Below are positions 1-6,042 of a stretch of DNA of 6,073 nucleotides, piece after piece. Under the pieces are notes generated by a model. That model saw only the letters and a list, made by a program, of their open reading frames with translations, made no database searches and was not told the DNA's origin. Location: the NCBI GenBank assembly GCA_030152405.1, contig JASLJL010000172.1, forward strand, positions 1 through 6,073, read 5' to 3'. Source of the DNA: Gordonia sp. (in: high G+C Gram-positive bacteria) (GTDB lineage Bacteria > Actinomycetota > Actinomycetes > Mycobacteriales > Mycobacteriaceae). Position 1 is the first letter of the stretch; every line of letters starts with the position of its first letter. Position numbers and translations under genes: made by a program.

Positions 1-71
1 CGACCGACGTCCCAGATGAACGACATGCGTTCGAGGACGGCGGGCTCGTCGTCGAGCAGGCGGGCACGGAC
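1..71. repeat. Left arm of a perfect 71-bp inverted repeat (probable fold-back artefact)
   Basis: Bases 1-71 are the exact reverse complement of bases 154-224, with an 82-bp spacer (72-153). Beyond base 71 the match breaks down within a few bases (mismatch at 72, three matches, mismatch at 76). The right arm is good UTRA-domain coding sequence, whereas this arm read on the plus strand gives a low-complexity Arg/Ser-rich peptide unlike any GntR protein. The same peptide appears in the antisense frame of the right arm. I infer that this arm is a copied, inverted piece attached at the end of a contig (assembly or amplification fold-back), not the native upstream sequence. A real inverted duplication is possible but less likely. 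Confidence 0.9.
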
Positions 72-72
72 C

Positions 73-522
73 ATCCTTCAATCCAGGCACGTCGCCGACG
101 ACGACCTCGCCCGACGGCTCGAGATCGAGCCCGGCGACGCCGTGCTGACGATCGTCCGTGCCCGCCTGCTCGACGACGAGCCCGCCGTCCTCGAACGCAT
201 GTCGTTCATCTGGGACGTCGGTCGGGTCCTGATGGAGTTCGACCCCGATTCCGGATCGATCAACCGCTTCATGATCGATCGGGGCGTCGACCTGTACAGC
301 TCCAGTCACGAGGTCGACGCAGTCGCGGCCTCCGCTGAGGATGTGGAGCATCTCGGGATGACATCCGGCGCGCCGATGCTGCGCGTCCGGCGCACCACCG
401 AGGACTCGACCGGTCGGGTGATCGAGTTCGCCGAGGACCGCTACGTGCCCGGGCAGTGCGCCATCAGCATCACCAATCGCCTGACCGCCGCGGGCGGCAG
501 GAGTCACATCCGCCTGGCATGA
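73..522 (+). CDS. GntR-family transcriptional regulator, UTRA effector domain only (5'-truncated)
   Basis: This is the C-terminal ligand-binding half of a HutC/PhnF-type GntR regulator. Such proteins carry an N-terminal winged helix-turn-helix and a UTRA domain that senses a small effector. About 149 residues are visible, close to a whole UTRA domain: the opening strand ILQSRHV, the ARRLEIEPGDAVLTIVRARL segment, DEPAVLERMSFI, the helix SINRFMIDRGV, and the late strands APMLRVRRTTED and VIEFAEDRYVPG. No helix-turn-helix is present. The frame is open back to base 1 with an ATG at 16, but codons before about 73 come from an inverted copy of 154-224, so that start is rejected and the true gene must begin to the left. 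It is followed 31 bp later by a PhnX-like hydrolase on the same strand, so a role in phosphonate-gene control is a reasonable inference. The effector is unknown. Confidence 0.82.
   Translation: MLQSRHVADDDLARRLEIEPGDAVLTIVRARLLDDEPAVLERMSFIWDVGRVLMEFDPDSGSINRFMIDRGVDLYSSSHEVDAVAASAEDVEHLGMTSGAPMLRVRRTTEDSTGRVIEFAEDRYVPGQCAISITNRLTAAGGRSHIRLA
154..224. repeat. Right arm of the 71-bp inverted repeat, inside the UTRA gene
   Basis: This is the native member of the inverted pair. It lies in frame within the regulator gene and encodes the conserved stretch around VRARLLDDEP and LERMSFIWD, typical of the first strands of a UTRA domain. Its sequence is continuous in reading frame and style with both flanks, which is why it is taken as the original and bases 1-71 as the copy. 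Confidence 0.9.
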
Positions 523-553
523 CGCCGGGCCGCATTCGAGGAGAACTCGTCCC

Positions 554-1234
554 ATGATCGAACTCGCCGCATTCGACATCGCCGGAACCACCGTGGACGA
601 CGGTGGAGCGGTCTACGACGCGCTGCGTCGCAGCGTCGAAGAACTCGGCGCGACGGTGTCCGACGCGGATCTGTCGCACTGGATGGGGACCGACAAGGTC
701 ACCGCGATCGACAATCTGGCGCGGCTGGGCGGCGTCACCATCGGGCGCGACGAGGTGCTCGGCGCCTTCGCGCGATTCCAGGAGGTGTTGTCCGAGAGCT
801 ACCGCACCCATCCGCCGCGCGCGATCCCCGGCGTCGAGGAGCTCATCGCCCGTCTGCGAGGCGCGGGTGTGAAGGTCGCGCTGACGACCGGGTTCGATCG
901 GGCCGTCGTCACTCCGCTGTTGGCGTCGCTGGGGTGGACGGTGGGCGGCGACGGCATGGCTCTCGACGCGGTGGTGACCACCGACGACGTGCCGGCGGGA
1001 AGGCCGGCGCCGTACATGATCTTCCGTGCGATGGAGGCGACCGGCGTCGTCGACGTCCGGGCCGTCCTCGCCGCCGGAGACACGGCGGTCGACGTTCAGG
1101 CGGCCAATCACGCCGGTGCGATCTCGGTCGGCGTCCTCACCGGTCAGACGCCTGCGGAGACGCTCGAGTCGAATCACGCAGATCACGTTCTCGACAGCGT
1201 GGTCGACGTCGTCAAGATCTCCGGCGTCTTGTAG
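554..1234 (+). CDS. PhnX-like (phosphonatase-like) HAD-superfamily hydrolase
   Basis: This 226-residue HAD hydrolase resembles phosphonoacetaldehyde hydrolase (PhnX) and its phosphonatase-like sister family. Visible motifs: motif I FDIAGTT (residues 7-13, nucleophile Asp8) in the DxAGT form that marks this branch instead of DxDxT; a cap-domain MGTDK at 44-48, whose Lys48 sits where PhnX has its Schiff-base lysine in MGxxK; motif II LTTGF (110-114); Arg150 in GRPAP replacing the usual motif III lysine, also typical of the branch; and motif IV GDTAVD (175-180). PhnX cleaves the C-P bond of phosphonoacetaldehyde. Sister-family members are proposed to act on a related phosphono-aldehyde, and which applies here is unresolved. 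GAGGAGAA at 538-545 supports the ATG at 554. The upstream GntR/UTRA gene fits a small phosphonate operon. The protein is probably cytosolic, with no signal peptide. Confidence 0.85.
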   Translation: MIELAAFDIAGTTVDDGGAVYDALRRSVEELGATVSDADLSHWMGTDKVTAIDNLARLGGVTIGRDEVLGAFARFQEVLSESYRTHPPRAIPGVEELIARLRGAGVKVALTTGFDRAVVTPLLASLGWTVGGDGMALDAVVTTDDVPAGRPAPYMIFRAMEATGVVDVRAVLAAGDTAVDVQAANHAGAISVGVLTGQTPAETLESNHADHVLDSVVDVVKISGVL

Positions 1235-1268
1235 GCACCCCACGCGCCTCCACTCCTTCGCCCACGGG

Positions 1269-1285
1269 TGTTGACAGTGCTCACA
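1269..1285 (+). promoter_or_regulatory. Operator-like 17-bp site 1, overlapping the -35 box
   Basis: TGTTGACAGTGCTCACA reads as a partial palindrome centred on 1277 (5 of 8 pairs) and contains the whole -35 hexamer. Fifteen of its 17 bases match the reverse complement of a second site at 1303-1319. A bound protein here would block sigma-factor contact, as expected for a TetR- or GntR-type repressor. The regulator is not identifiable from this window. Confidence 0.6.
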
Positions 1286-1299
1286 TTGCGCCCTACGCT
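1271..1299 (+). promoter_or_regulatory. Sigma-70-type promoter of the four-gene operon
   Basis: A perfect -35 box TTGACA (1271-1276) is followed after 17 bp by TACGCT (1294-1299), which matches TATAAT at the three most conserved positions. A start near 1306 would give a leader of roughly 36 nt ahead of the ATG at 1342, whose ribosome site AAGGAG is at 1330-1335. It lies in the only sizeable intergenic gap in the window. Two copies of a 17-bp motif overlap its -35 box and its predicted start, implying repression. The assignment is by pattern only. Confidence 0.72.
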
Positions 1300-1302
1300 C
1301 TG

Positions 1303-1319
1303 TGTTAGCACTGTAAACA
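1303..1319 (-). promoter_or_regulatory. Operator-like 17-bp site 2, over the predicted transcription start
   Basis: On the minus strand this reads TGTTTACAGTGCTAACA, an imperfect palindrome centred on 1311 with 6 of 8 pairs matching and perfect TGTT/AACA ends. It differs from site 1 (1269-1285) at only two positions. The two centres are 34 bp apart, about three helical turns, so two dimers could sit on nearly the same face of the DNA. Confidence 0.62.
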
Positions 1320-1341
1320 TACGTGATCGAAGGAGTGCCCC

Positions 1342-2238
1342 ATGTCAGTCGAGGTCGAACTCGGAAATCGAACAGTCTCGGTACCGAAGGGTGGTCTGTA
1401 CGACCGATACCGGATGGAGACCGATCTCGACGAGGTCGAACGCGACACGCGCGTCGAGTCGGTCGACTTCTTCCGGAAGCTCCGCAAGACACGCGTCGAA
1501 TCGCCCATCGGACCGACCCTCACCCCGAACTTCTACTACGCGATGTCATCGGCACGCGTCACGATGCTGGCCCCGACGGCGGCCATCCGCGACCGGATTC
1601 CGGCCGAGCTCACTCCGCTGGAGGTGATGCCGGGCGTCGGCATCGCGTCGGTGATGTTCTTCCGCTACGACGTCTGCGACATCGACTTCTACACCGAGGC
1701 CGCCGTCGGAGTCGCCGTCCGACCCGCGCGCCACGGCGGACCGGGATTCCTCGACCTCGCGACGTCGTTGGTCGACGACCACCTGCACTCGTACGTCCTC
1801 TCGCTCCCGGTCAACACCGAGATCGCCCAGGTCCGCGGGCACGACGGCTACGGCTTCCCGAAGTGGGTCACCGATCTCGACGTGACCATCGACGACAAGC
1901 GCGCGTCGGCGCGCGTCGCGAACGCCGACGGCGGAGTCGACGTCGCATTCGAGGCGGCCACACCCCGTCAGAAGTCGTCGGTCAGCGGCGCCACCGTCTC
2001 GAGTCTCACCTCCTACACGGAGCTCGACGGCGTCTGGCAGGCCACGCTCAACCAGACGAACGTGCTCGCCGCGGGGTCGTCGTCCCTTCCGCGCGGTGTC
2101 GAGCTGACGCTCGGCGAGGGCCGGATGTCCGACGACGTGCGCTCGCTCCGGCCGATCCGAACCATTCGGCTCGACGTCACCACCAAGGCGCAGGCGGCGC
2201 TGCACATGCCGGTCGCCGTGTCCGTCCCGACCCGCTGA
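1342..2238 (+). CDS. Acetoacetate decarboxylase superfamily protein
   Basis: This 298-residue protein belongs to the acetoacetate decarboxylase (ADC) superfamily, whose members use an active-site lysine to form a Schiff base with an oxo-acid. The core signature is visible: YTE (117-119), matching the family's conserved Y-x-E region, then NTEIAQVRGHDGYGFPKW (158-175), matching the Gly-Arg/Gly-Tyr-Pro-Lys catalytic segment. Lys174 is the likely Schiff-base residue. The following residue, which in clostridial ADC is a second lysine that lowers the pKa of the first, is Trp175 here, so true acetoacetate decarboxylation is uncertain. The protein exceeds classical ADC (about 244 residues), mainly through an N-terminal region of some 55 residues rich in charged residues. 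AAGGAG at 1330-1335 fixes the ATG. It is first in an operon, with the aldehyde dehydrogenase gene starting 19 bp after its stop. The substrate is unknown. Decarboxylase, aldolase or dehydratase chemistry would all fit the superfamily. Confidence 0.8.
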   Translation: MSVEVELGNRTVSVPKGGLYDRYRMETDLDEVERDTRVESVDFFRKLRKTRVESPIGPTLTPNFYYAMSSARVTMLAPTAAIRDRIPAELTPLEVMPGVGIASVMFFRYDVCDIDFYTEAAVGVAVRPARHGGPGFLDLATSLVDDHLHSYVLSLPVNTEIAQVRGHDGYGFPKWVTDLDVTIDDKRASARVANADGGVDVAFEAATPRQKSSVSGATVSSLTSYTELDGVWQATLNQTNVLAAGSSSLPRGVELTLGEGRMSDDVRSLRPIRTIRLDVTTKAQAALHMPVAVSVPTR

Positions 2239-2257
2239 CGAGCGAAGGAAGATCATC

Positions 2258-3847
2258 ATGACGACCACCGTCCCCACTCGGGCCGCCGACCACGACCTGC
2301 CCGCATCCCTCACCGCACCGTTCGTGGAGCGTCTCGCCTCCCTGGTGTCCGCCTCCGACGACGCGGCTCGCGTGACGACCACCGCGCCGTACACCGGTTC
2401 GCCGCTCGCCGACCTGCCGGTGTCCACTCCCGACGACGTCGCCGCCGCCTACACGCGGGCGCGCCGAGCACAGCGGGCCTGGGCGCAGAAGCCGGTCCGC
2501 GAGCGCGCCGCGGTGCTTCTCCGCTTCCACGACCTCGTTCTGAAGCGTCAGGATCAAGGGCTCGATCTGATGCAGGCGGAGAACGGCAAGACCAGGCGTG
2601 ACGCCTTCTTGGAGATCTCCGACACCGCGATCACCTCGCGCTACTACGCACGGACCGCGGCGAAGGCGCTCGCGCCGCAACGTCGTGGGGGAGCGATCCC
2701 GTTGCTGACCCACACCACCGAGCTCCATCATCCGAAGGGCGTCGTCGCGATCGTGTCGCCCTGGAACTACCCGCTGTCGATGGCCGCGGGCGACGCCATT
2801 GCGGCACTGATGGCGGGCAACGCCGTCGTCCAGAAACCCGACACCCAGACCGCGCTCACCGCGCTGTGGGCACTCGACCTCATGCGTGAGGCCGGACTGC
2901 CCGCCGACGTCTGGCAGCTGGTCGTCGGACGCGGCAGCACGATCGGCGACGAGCTCATGGCGGGCGCCGACTACATGATGTTCACCGGTTCGACGGCCAC
3001 CGGCCGCCAGATCGCCGCCGATGCCGGTCGTCGGCTCATCGGAGCATCCCTCGAACTGGGCGGAAAGAATCCGATGATCGTGCTCGACGACGCGGACCTC
3101 GACAAGGCGGCGAGCGGCGCGATCGCCGCGGCGTTCCCGTCCACCGGGCAGCTGTGCGTGTCCGTCGAGCGGATCTACGTGGTCGAATCGGTCCGCGACC
3201 AGTTCGTCGAGAAGTTCGTCGCGAAGACCAAGGCCCTTCGAGTAGGCGCGGCCTACGACTACAGCGTCGACGTTGGCAGCCTCACCAGCGCCGCGCAGCT
3301 CGCGACGGTCACCGAGCACGTCGACGACGCCGTCGCCAAGGGCGCGACGGTGCTCGCGGGCGGACGTGCGCGTCCCGATCTCGGGCCGCTCTTCTACGAG
3401 CCGACGATCGTCACGGACGTCACCGACGACATGACGTTGTTCGCGGACGAGACGTTCGGACCTGTCGTCGCGATCCACCCGGTCGCAGACGTCGACGAGG
3501 CCGTCGCGAAGGCGAACGACTCGGTGTACGGACTGAACTCGAGCGTCTGGACCCGGGACGGTGCCAAAGGTCGCGCGGTCGCCGCTCGGCTGCACACCGG
3601 CACGGTCAACGTGAACGAGGCGTTCGCCGCCGCATGGGGCAGCATCGACGCCCCGATGGGCGGCATGGGCGACTCCGGCGTCGGACGACGCCACGGACGC
3701 GACGGCATCCTCAAGTACACCGAGGCGCAGACCGTCGCCCACCAACGGGGGATCGGCTTCACTCCGCCGTCGTTCATCCCGTGGCGCGCCTGGGCCCCGA
3801 CACTCACCGGATTCCTGCGCGCCTGGCGCGTCACCGGCGCACGCTGA
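2258..3847 (+). CDS. gabD2: Succinate-semialdehyde dehydrogenase-type (GabD2-like) aldehyde dehydrogenase
   Basis: This 529-residue cytosolic NAD(P)+-dependent aldehyde dehydrogenase oxidises an aldehyde to its acid. All hallmark motifs are present: SPWNYP with Asn170 (oxyanion hole), KPD with Lys193 (cofactor binding), GSTATG at 244-249, ELGGK with general base Glu266, GQLC with nucleophile Cys300, and ETFGP with Glu398. The stretches GQLCxSxERIYV, DVDEAVxKAND, GTVNVxE and APMGGMGxSGVGRRHG closely follow my recollection of mycobacterial GabD2 (succinate-semialdehyde dehydrogenase), as does the overall length, although the N-terminus here is slightly longer. AAGGAAG at 2245-2251 supports the ATG at 2258. 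The gene is second in the operon, and no GABA aminotransferase lies beside it. The physiological aldehyde may therefore be a product of the neighbouring ADC-like or reductase enzymes rather than succinate semialdehyde. The family call is firm, the substrate is not. Confidence 0.9.
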   Translation: MTTTVPTRAADHDLPASLTAPFVERLASLVSASDDAARVTTTAPYTGSPLADLPVSTPDDVAAAYTRARRAQRAWAQKPVRERAAVLLRFHDLVLKRQDQGLDLMQAENGKTRRDAFLEISDTAITSRYYARTAAKALAPQRRGGAIPLLTHTTELHHPKGVVAIVSPWNYPLSMAAGDAIAALMAGNAVVQKPDTQTALTALWALDLMREAGLPADVWQLVVGRGSTIGDELMAGADYMMFTGSTATGRQIAADAGRRLIGASLELGGKNPMIVLDDADLDKAASGAIAAAFPSTGQLCVSVERIYVVESVRDQFVEKFVAKTKALRVGAAYDYSVDVGSLTSAAQLATVTEHVDDAVAKGATVLAGGRARPDLGPLFYEPTIVTDVTDDMTLFADETFGPVVAIHPVADVDEAVAKANDSVYGLNSSVWTRDGAKGRAVAARLHTGTVNVNEAFAAAWGSIDAPMGGMGDSGVGRRHGRDGILKYTEAQTVAHQRGIGFTPPSFIPWRAWAPTLTGFLRAWRVTGAR

Positions 3848-3890
3848 GATCCGGCGCACACCCACTCACTTCCGTTCGAAAGGATTCACA

Positions 3891-4886
3891 ATGACTGTCC
3901 CCGCCACCATGGACGCGATCGTGGTCGACGACGACAAGAACCTCGTCGTCGAGCAGGTCCCCACTCCGGTCCCCGCTCCCGGGGAGGTCCTCGTCGCCGT
4001 CGCCGCCGCGGGCGTCAACCGCGCCGACCTGATGCAACGCCAGGGCCTCTACCCGCCGCCTCCAGGCATCACCGACATCATGGGCATGGAGGTGTCGGGA
4101 ACGGTCGCCGCAGTCAGCGACGACGTCGTGGGCCACGCGGTCGGCGACCAGGTGTGCGCCCTGATCGCAGGCGGCGGGTACGCCCAGTACGTCGTCGTGC
4201 CGGCGAGCCAGCTGCTTCCGATCCCGTCCGGGGTCTCCCTGATCGACGCCGCCGCACTTCCCGAGGTGGCCAGCACGGTGTGGTCGACCATCGTGATGGA
4301 CGCAGGCCTGAAAGCGGGAGAGACGCTGCTCGTGCACGGCGGCGGCAGCGGCATCGGCACCCACGCGATTCAGGTGGCCAAGGCGCTCGGCGCGACAGTC
4401 GCCGTAACCGTCGGGTCGGCCGCGAAGGGGGATCGCTGCCGCGAACTCGGCGCGGACATCGTGATCAACTACCGGGAACAGGATTTCGCCGCGGAACTCG
4501 CGGGCCGGGCCGATGTGATCCTCGACATCATGGGAGGCAGCTACCTGTCGCGGAACGTCGACGCCCTCGCTGTCGGCGGGCGGCTCGTGGTCATCGGCAT
4601 GCAGGGCGGGTTCGTCGGCGAGGTCAACGTCGGCGCCCTCATCGGCAAGCGTGCCAGGGTGATCGGGCTGAACGTGCGGAATCGTCCGCTCGACGGGCCG
4701 GGGTCGAAGGCGGAGATCGTCGCGGCCGTCAGCGCCGACGAATGGCCGCTCGTGGAGCAGGGACGTGTCCGCCCCGTCGTCTCCACGACACTTCCGCTCG
4801 CCGAGGCCGAGCGTGGACAAGGCATGCTCGACTCGCCCGCCTCGGTCGGCAAGGTGCTCCTGCTCCCGAACGGGCCGACGGCGTGA
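3891..4886 (+). CDS. PIG3-type NAD(P)H:quinone oxidoreductase (zinc-free MDR family)
   Basis: This 331-residue medium-chain dehydrogenase/reductase of the quinone-oxidoreductase branch typically reduces quinones or alpha,beta-unsaturated carbonyls with NADPH. The N-terminal GroES-like half carries GVNRADLMQRQGLYPPPPG (41-59), the PIG3-type fingerprint, then GMEVSGTV (65-72). The Rossmann half has HGGGSGIGTHAIQVAKALGA (149-168) for cofactor binding, then ADVILDIMGG (207-216) and GGRLVVIGMQGG (229-240). Catalytic-zinc ligands of alcohol dehydrogenases and the structural four-cysteine lobe are absent. AAAGGA (3879-3884) favours the ATG at 3891, although an in-frame ATG at 3909 would match the usual N-terminus (MDAIVV) and remains possible. 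The gene starts 43 bp after the aldehyde dehydrogenase and its stop overlaps the next gene, so it is almost certainly co-transcribed. Within this operon, reduction of an enone intermediate is as likely as quinone detoxification. Confidence 0.88.
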   Translation: MTVPATMDAIVVDDDKNLVVEQVPTPVPAPGEVLVAVAAAGVNRADLMQRQGLYPPPPGITDIMGMEVSGTVAAVSDDVVGHAVGDQVCALIAGGGYAQYVVVPASQLLPIPSGVSLIDAAALPEVASTVWSTIVMDAGLKAGETLLVHGGGSGIGTHAIQVAKALGATVAVTVGSAAKGDRCRELGADIVINYREQDFAAELAGRADVILDIMGGSYLSRNVDALAVGGRLVVIGMQGGFVGEVNVGALIGKRARVIGLNVRNRPLDGPGSKAEIVAAVSADEWPLVEQGRVRPVVSTTLPLAEAERGQGMLDSPASVGKVLLLPNGPTA

Positions 4887-5983
4887 CCGGTCGGATCGTG
4901 GTCTTCGGCGCCACCGGCTATGCGGGCGGGCTCGCCGCCGAAGCCCTCGTGCGGCGTGGCGAACGACCGGTCCTCGCGGGGCGCAGCGCCGACCGGCTGG
5001 CCGCGCTCGCCGACCGCCTCGGCGGACTCGACTACCGACTCGCCGACGTCTCCGACCCGACGAGCGTCCGTGCGCTCGTCGACGCGGGCGACGTCCTGGT
5101 GACCGGCGTGGGGCCGTTCGAACGTGTCGGATGGGTGGCCGCCGAGGCAGCCGTGGACGCCGGGGCCCACTATGTGGACTCGACCGGCGAGATCGGCTTC
5201 GTTCGTGAACTCCTGCGCTCCCACGACGGGCCCGCGCGCGACCGCGGCGCCGTGATGCTGCCCGCATTCGGCTACGACTACGTGCCCGGCGTCCTCGCCG
5301 GACACCTGGCGGCGGAGGAGGCCGGCGAGTCGGCGACGGCGATCGACGTCGGCTACTTCGCCACCGGCCCGCTGTGGCGCGGCCTGAGCCAGGGGACACG
5401 AAAGACCCTCGCTGACGGTCTCACCCTCCCGGTGACCGTGTACTCCGACGATCGGCTCGCCGATCGTCGCGCGGCGTCCGAGGTCATGTCGTTCCCCGTG
5501 CGCGGCGAGCGCCGCCGGGCGATCCTCGCGTCGGGCATCGAAGTGCTCCAACTGCCCGCCACGCACCCGCATCTGCACGACGTCCGGGTGTTCAACGGCT
5601 GGTTCCCGAGTCTCGCTCGACCGATGCAGGCGGCGTCTCTCGGCGCCTCCGTGGTCGCGCGCACATCGGTGGGGCGCAAGGCGCTCTCCGCGGTCCTGGC
5701 CCGCACGTCCGGCCCGGCGGGCGGACCCGACGAAGCCGAGCGCGCCAAGGTGCGCGGGCTCGCGGTCGCAGTGGCACGGGACGCGTCCGGCCGCGTGCTC
5801 GCCGAGGTGGACGTCGAGGGTCCGTCGCCGTACACGGTCACCGCAGAACTGATGGCCGGTGCGGCACAGCGTCTCGCGCAGGGGCGGGGTGTCGCGCCCG
5901 GCGTGGTGGGACCGATCGACGGCCTCGGCTCGGACGGCTTCGTGGACCTCTGCGACGACGTCGGACTCCGACGCGTCGACTGA
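4883..5983 (+). CDS. Saccharopine dehydrogenase-like NAD(P)-binding reductase
   Basis: This 366-residue protein has an N-terminal Rossmann fold of the saccharopine dehydrogenase NADP-binding family, the group that includes mycobacterial trans-acting enoyl reductases. Visible are IVVFGATGYAG (5-15), LAGRS (31-35) after the second strand, VLVTGVGPFE (71-80), and AHYVDSTGE (95-103), a hallmark of this family, followed by AFGYDYVPG (128-136). No membrane segment or signal peptide stands out. The start is taken as GTG at 4883, where GTGA overlaps the preceding stop codon by 4 bp. No clear ribosome site precedes it, so translation is probably coupled to the oxidoreductase gene. The frame stays open far upstream, but that stretch is only a shadow of the preceding gene. 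The protein is shorter than the 400-plus residues usual for the enoyl reductases. It is unlikely to be a lysine-pathway enzyme. The substrate, perhaps an unsaturated or keto intermediate, is unknown. Confidence 0.82.
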   Translation: MTGRIVVFGATGYAGGLAAEALVRRGERPVLAGRSADRLAALADRLGGLDYRLADVSDPTSVRALVDAGDVLVTGVGPFERVGWVAAEAAVDAGAHYVDSTGEIGFVRELLRSHDGPARDRGAVMLPAFGYDYVPGVLAGHLAAEEAGESATAIDVGYFATGPLWRGLSQGTRKTLADGLTLPVTVYSDDRLADRRAASEVMSFPVRGERRRAILASGIEVLQLPATHPHLHDVRVFNGWFPSLARPMQAASLGASVVARTSVGRKALSAVLARTSGPAGGPDEAERAKVRGLAVAVARDASGRVLAEVDVEGPSPYTVTAELMAGAAQRLAQGRGVAPGVVGPIDGLGSDGFVDLCDDVGLRRVD

Positions 5984-5998
5984 CTCGACCAGACGACG

Positions 5999-6034
5999 AC
6001 TGAGGCCCTTCATCTCTCGATGAAGGGCCTCAGT
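5999..6034. terminator. Hairpin terminator, probably bidirectional
   Basis: A 15-bp perfect stem (5999-6013 with 6020-6034), rich in G/C in its centre (GAGGCCCTTCAT), closes a 6-nt loop at 6014-6019. It begins 15 bp after the stop codon of the last operon gene and lies 9 bp from the 3' end of the convergent tRNA, so it can end transcription from both sides. There is no good T-run on either side, as is common in actinobacterial hairpin terminators. Confidence 0.85.
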
Positions 6035-6042
6035 TGAAAGAG

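Noticed and set aside
16..72. ATG at 16 as the true start of the GntR-family gene
   Set aside because: These codons come from the reverse-complement copy of 154-224. The same peptide occurs in the antisense frame there, and it has no resemblance to a GntR N-terminus.
1235..1268. Possible terminator after the HAD gene
   Set aside because: Only a 5-bp CACCC/GGGTG pairing with a large loop is visible, without a T-run. This is too weak to call.
1304..1317. TTAGCACT resembling half of a CIRCE heat-shock element
   Set aside because: CIRCE needs TTAGCACTC-N9-GAGTGCTAA. Here the two half-like elements face the other way and lie much further apart, and no chaperone gene follows.
2177..3865. Long open frame on the minus strand (562 codons)
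   Set aside because: It lies antisense to the aldehyde dehydrogenase gene, has Arg/Asp/Gly-rich composition without family motifs, and arises from GC-rich codon bias.
4154..4882. Extension of the saccharopine-dehydrogenase-like frame upstream of 4883
   Set aside because: The extended part is an Arg-rich shadow of the quinone oxidoreductase gene. The Rossmann motif begins directly after the GTG at 4883.
3831..6013. Long minus-strand open frames opposite the oxidoreductase and saccharopine-dehydrogenase-like genes
   Set aside because: Their low-complexity Arg/Pro/Ser- and Arg/Gly/His-rich translations lack recognisable domains, while the plus-strand genes are clearly conserved families.
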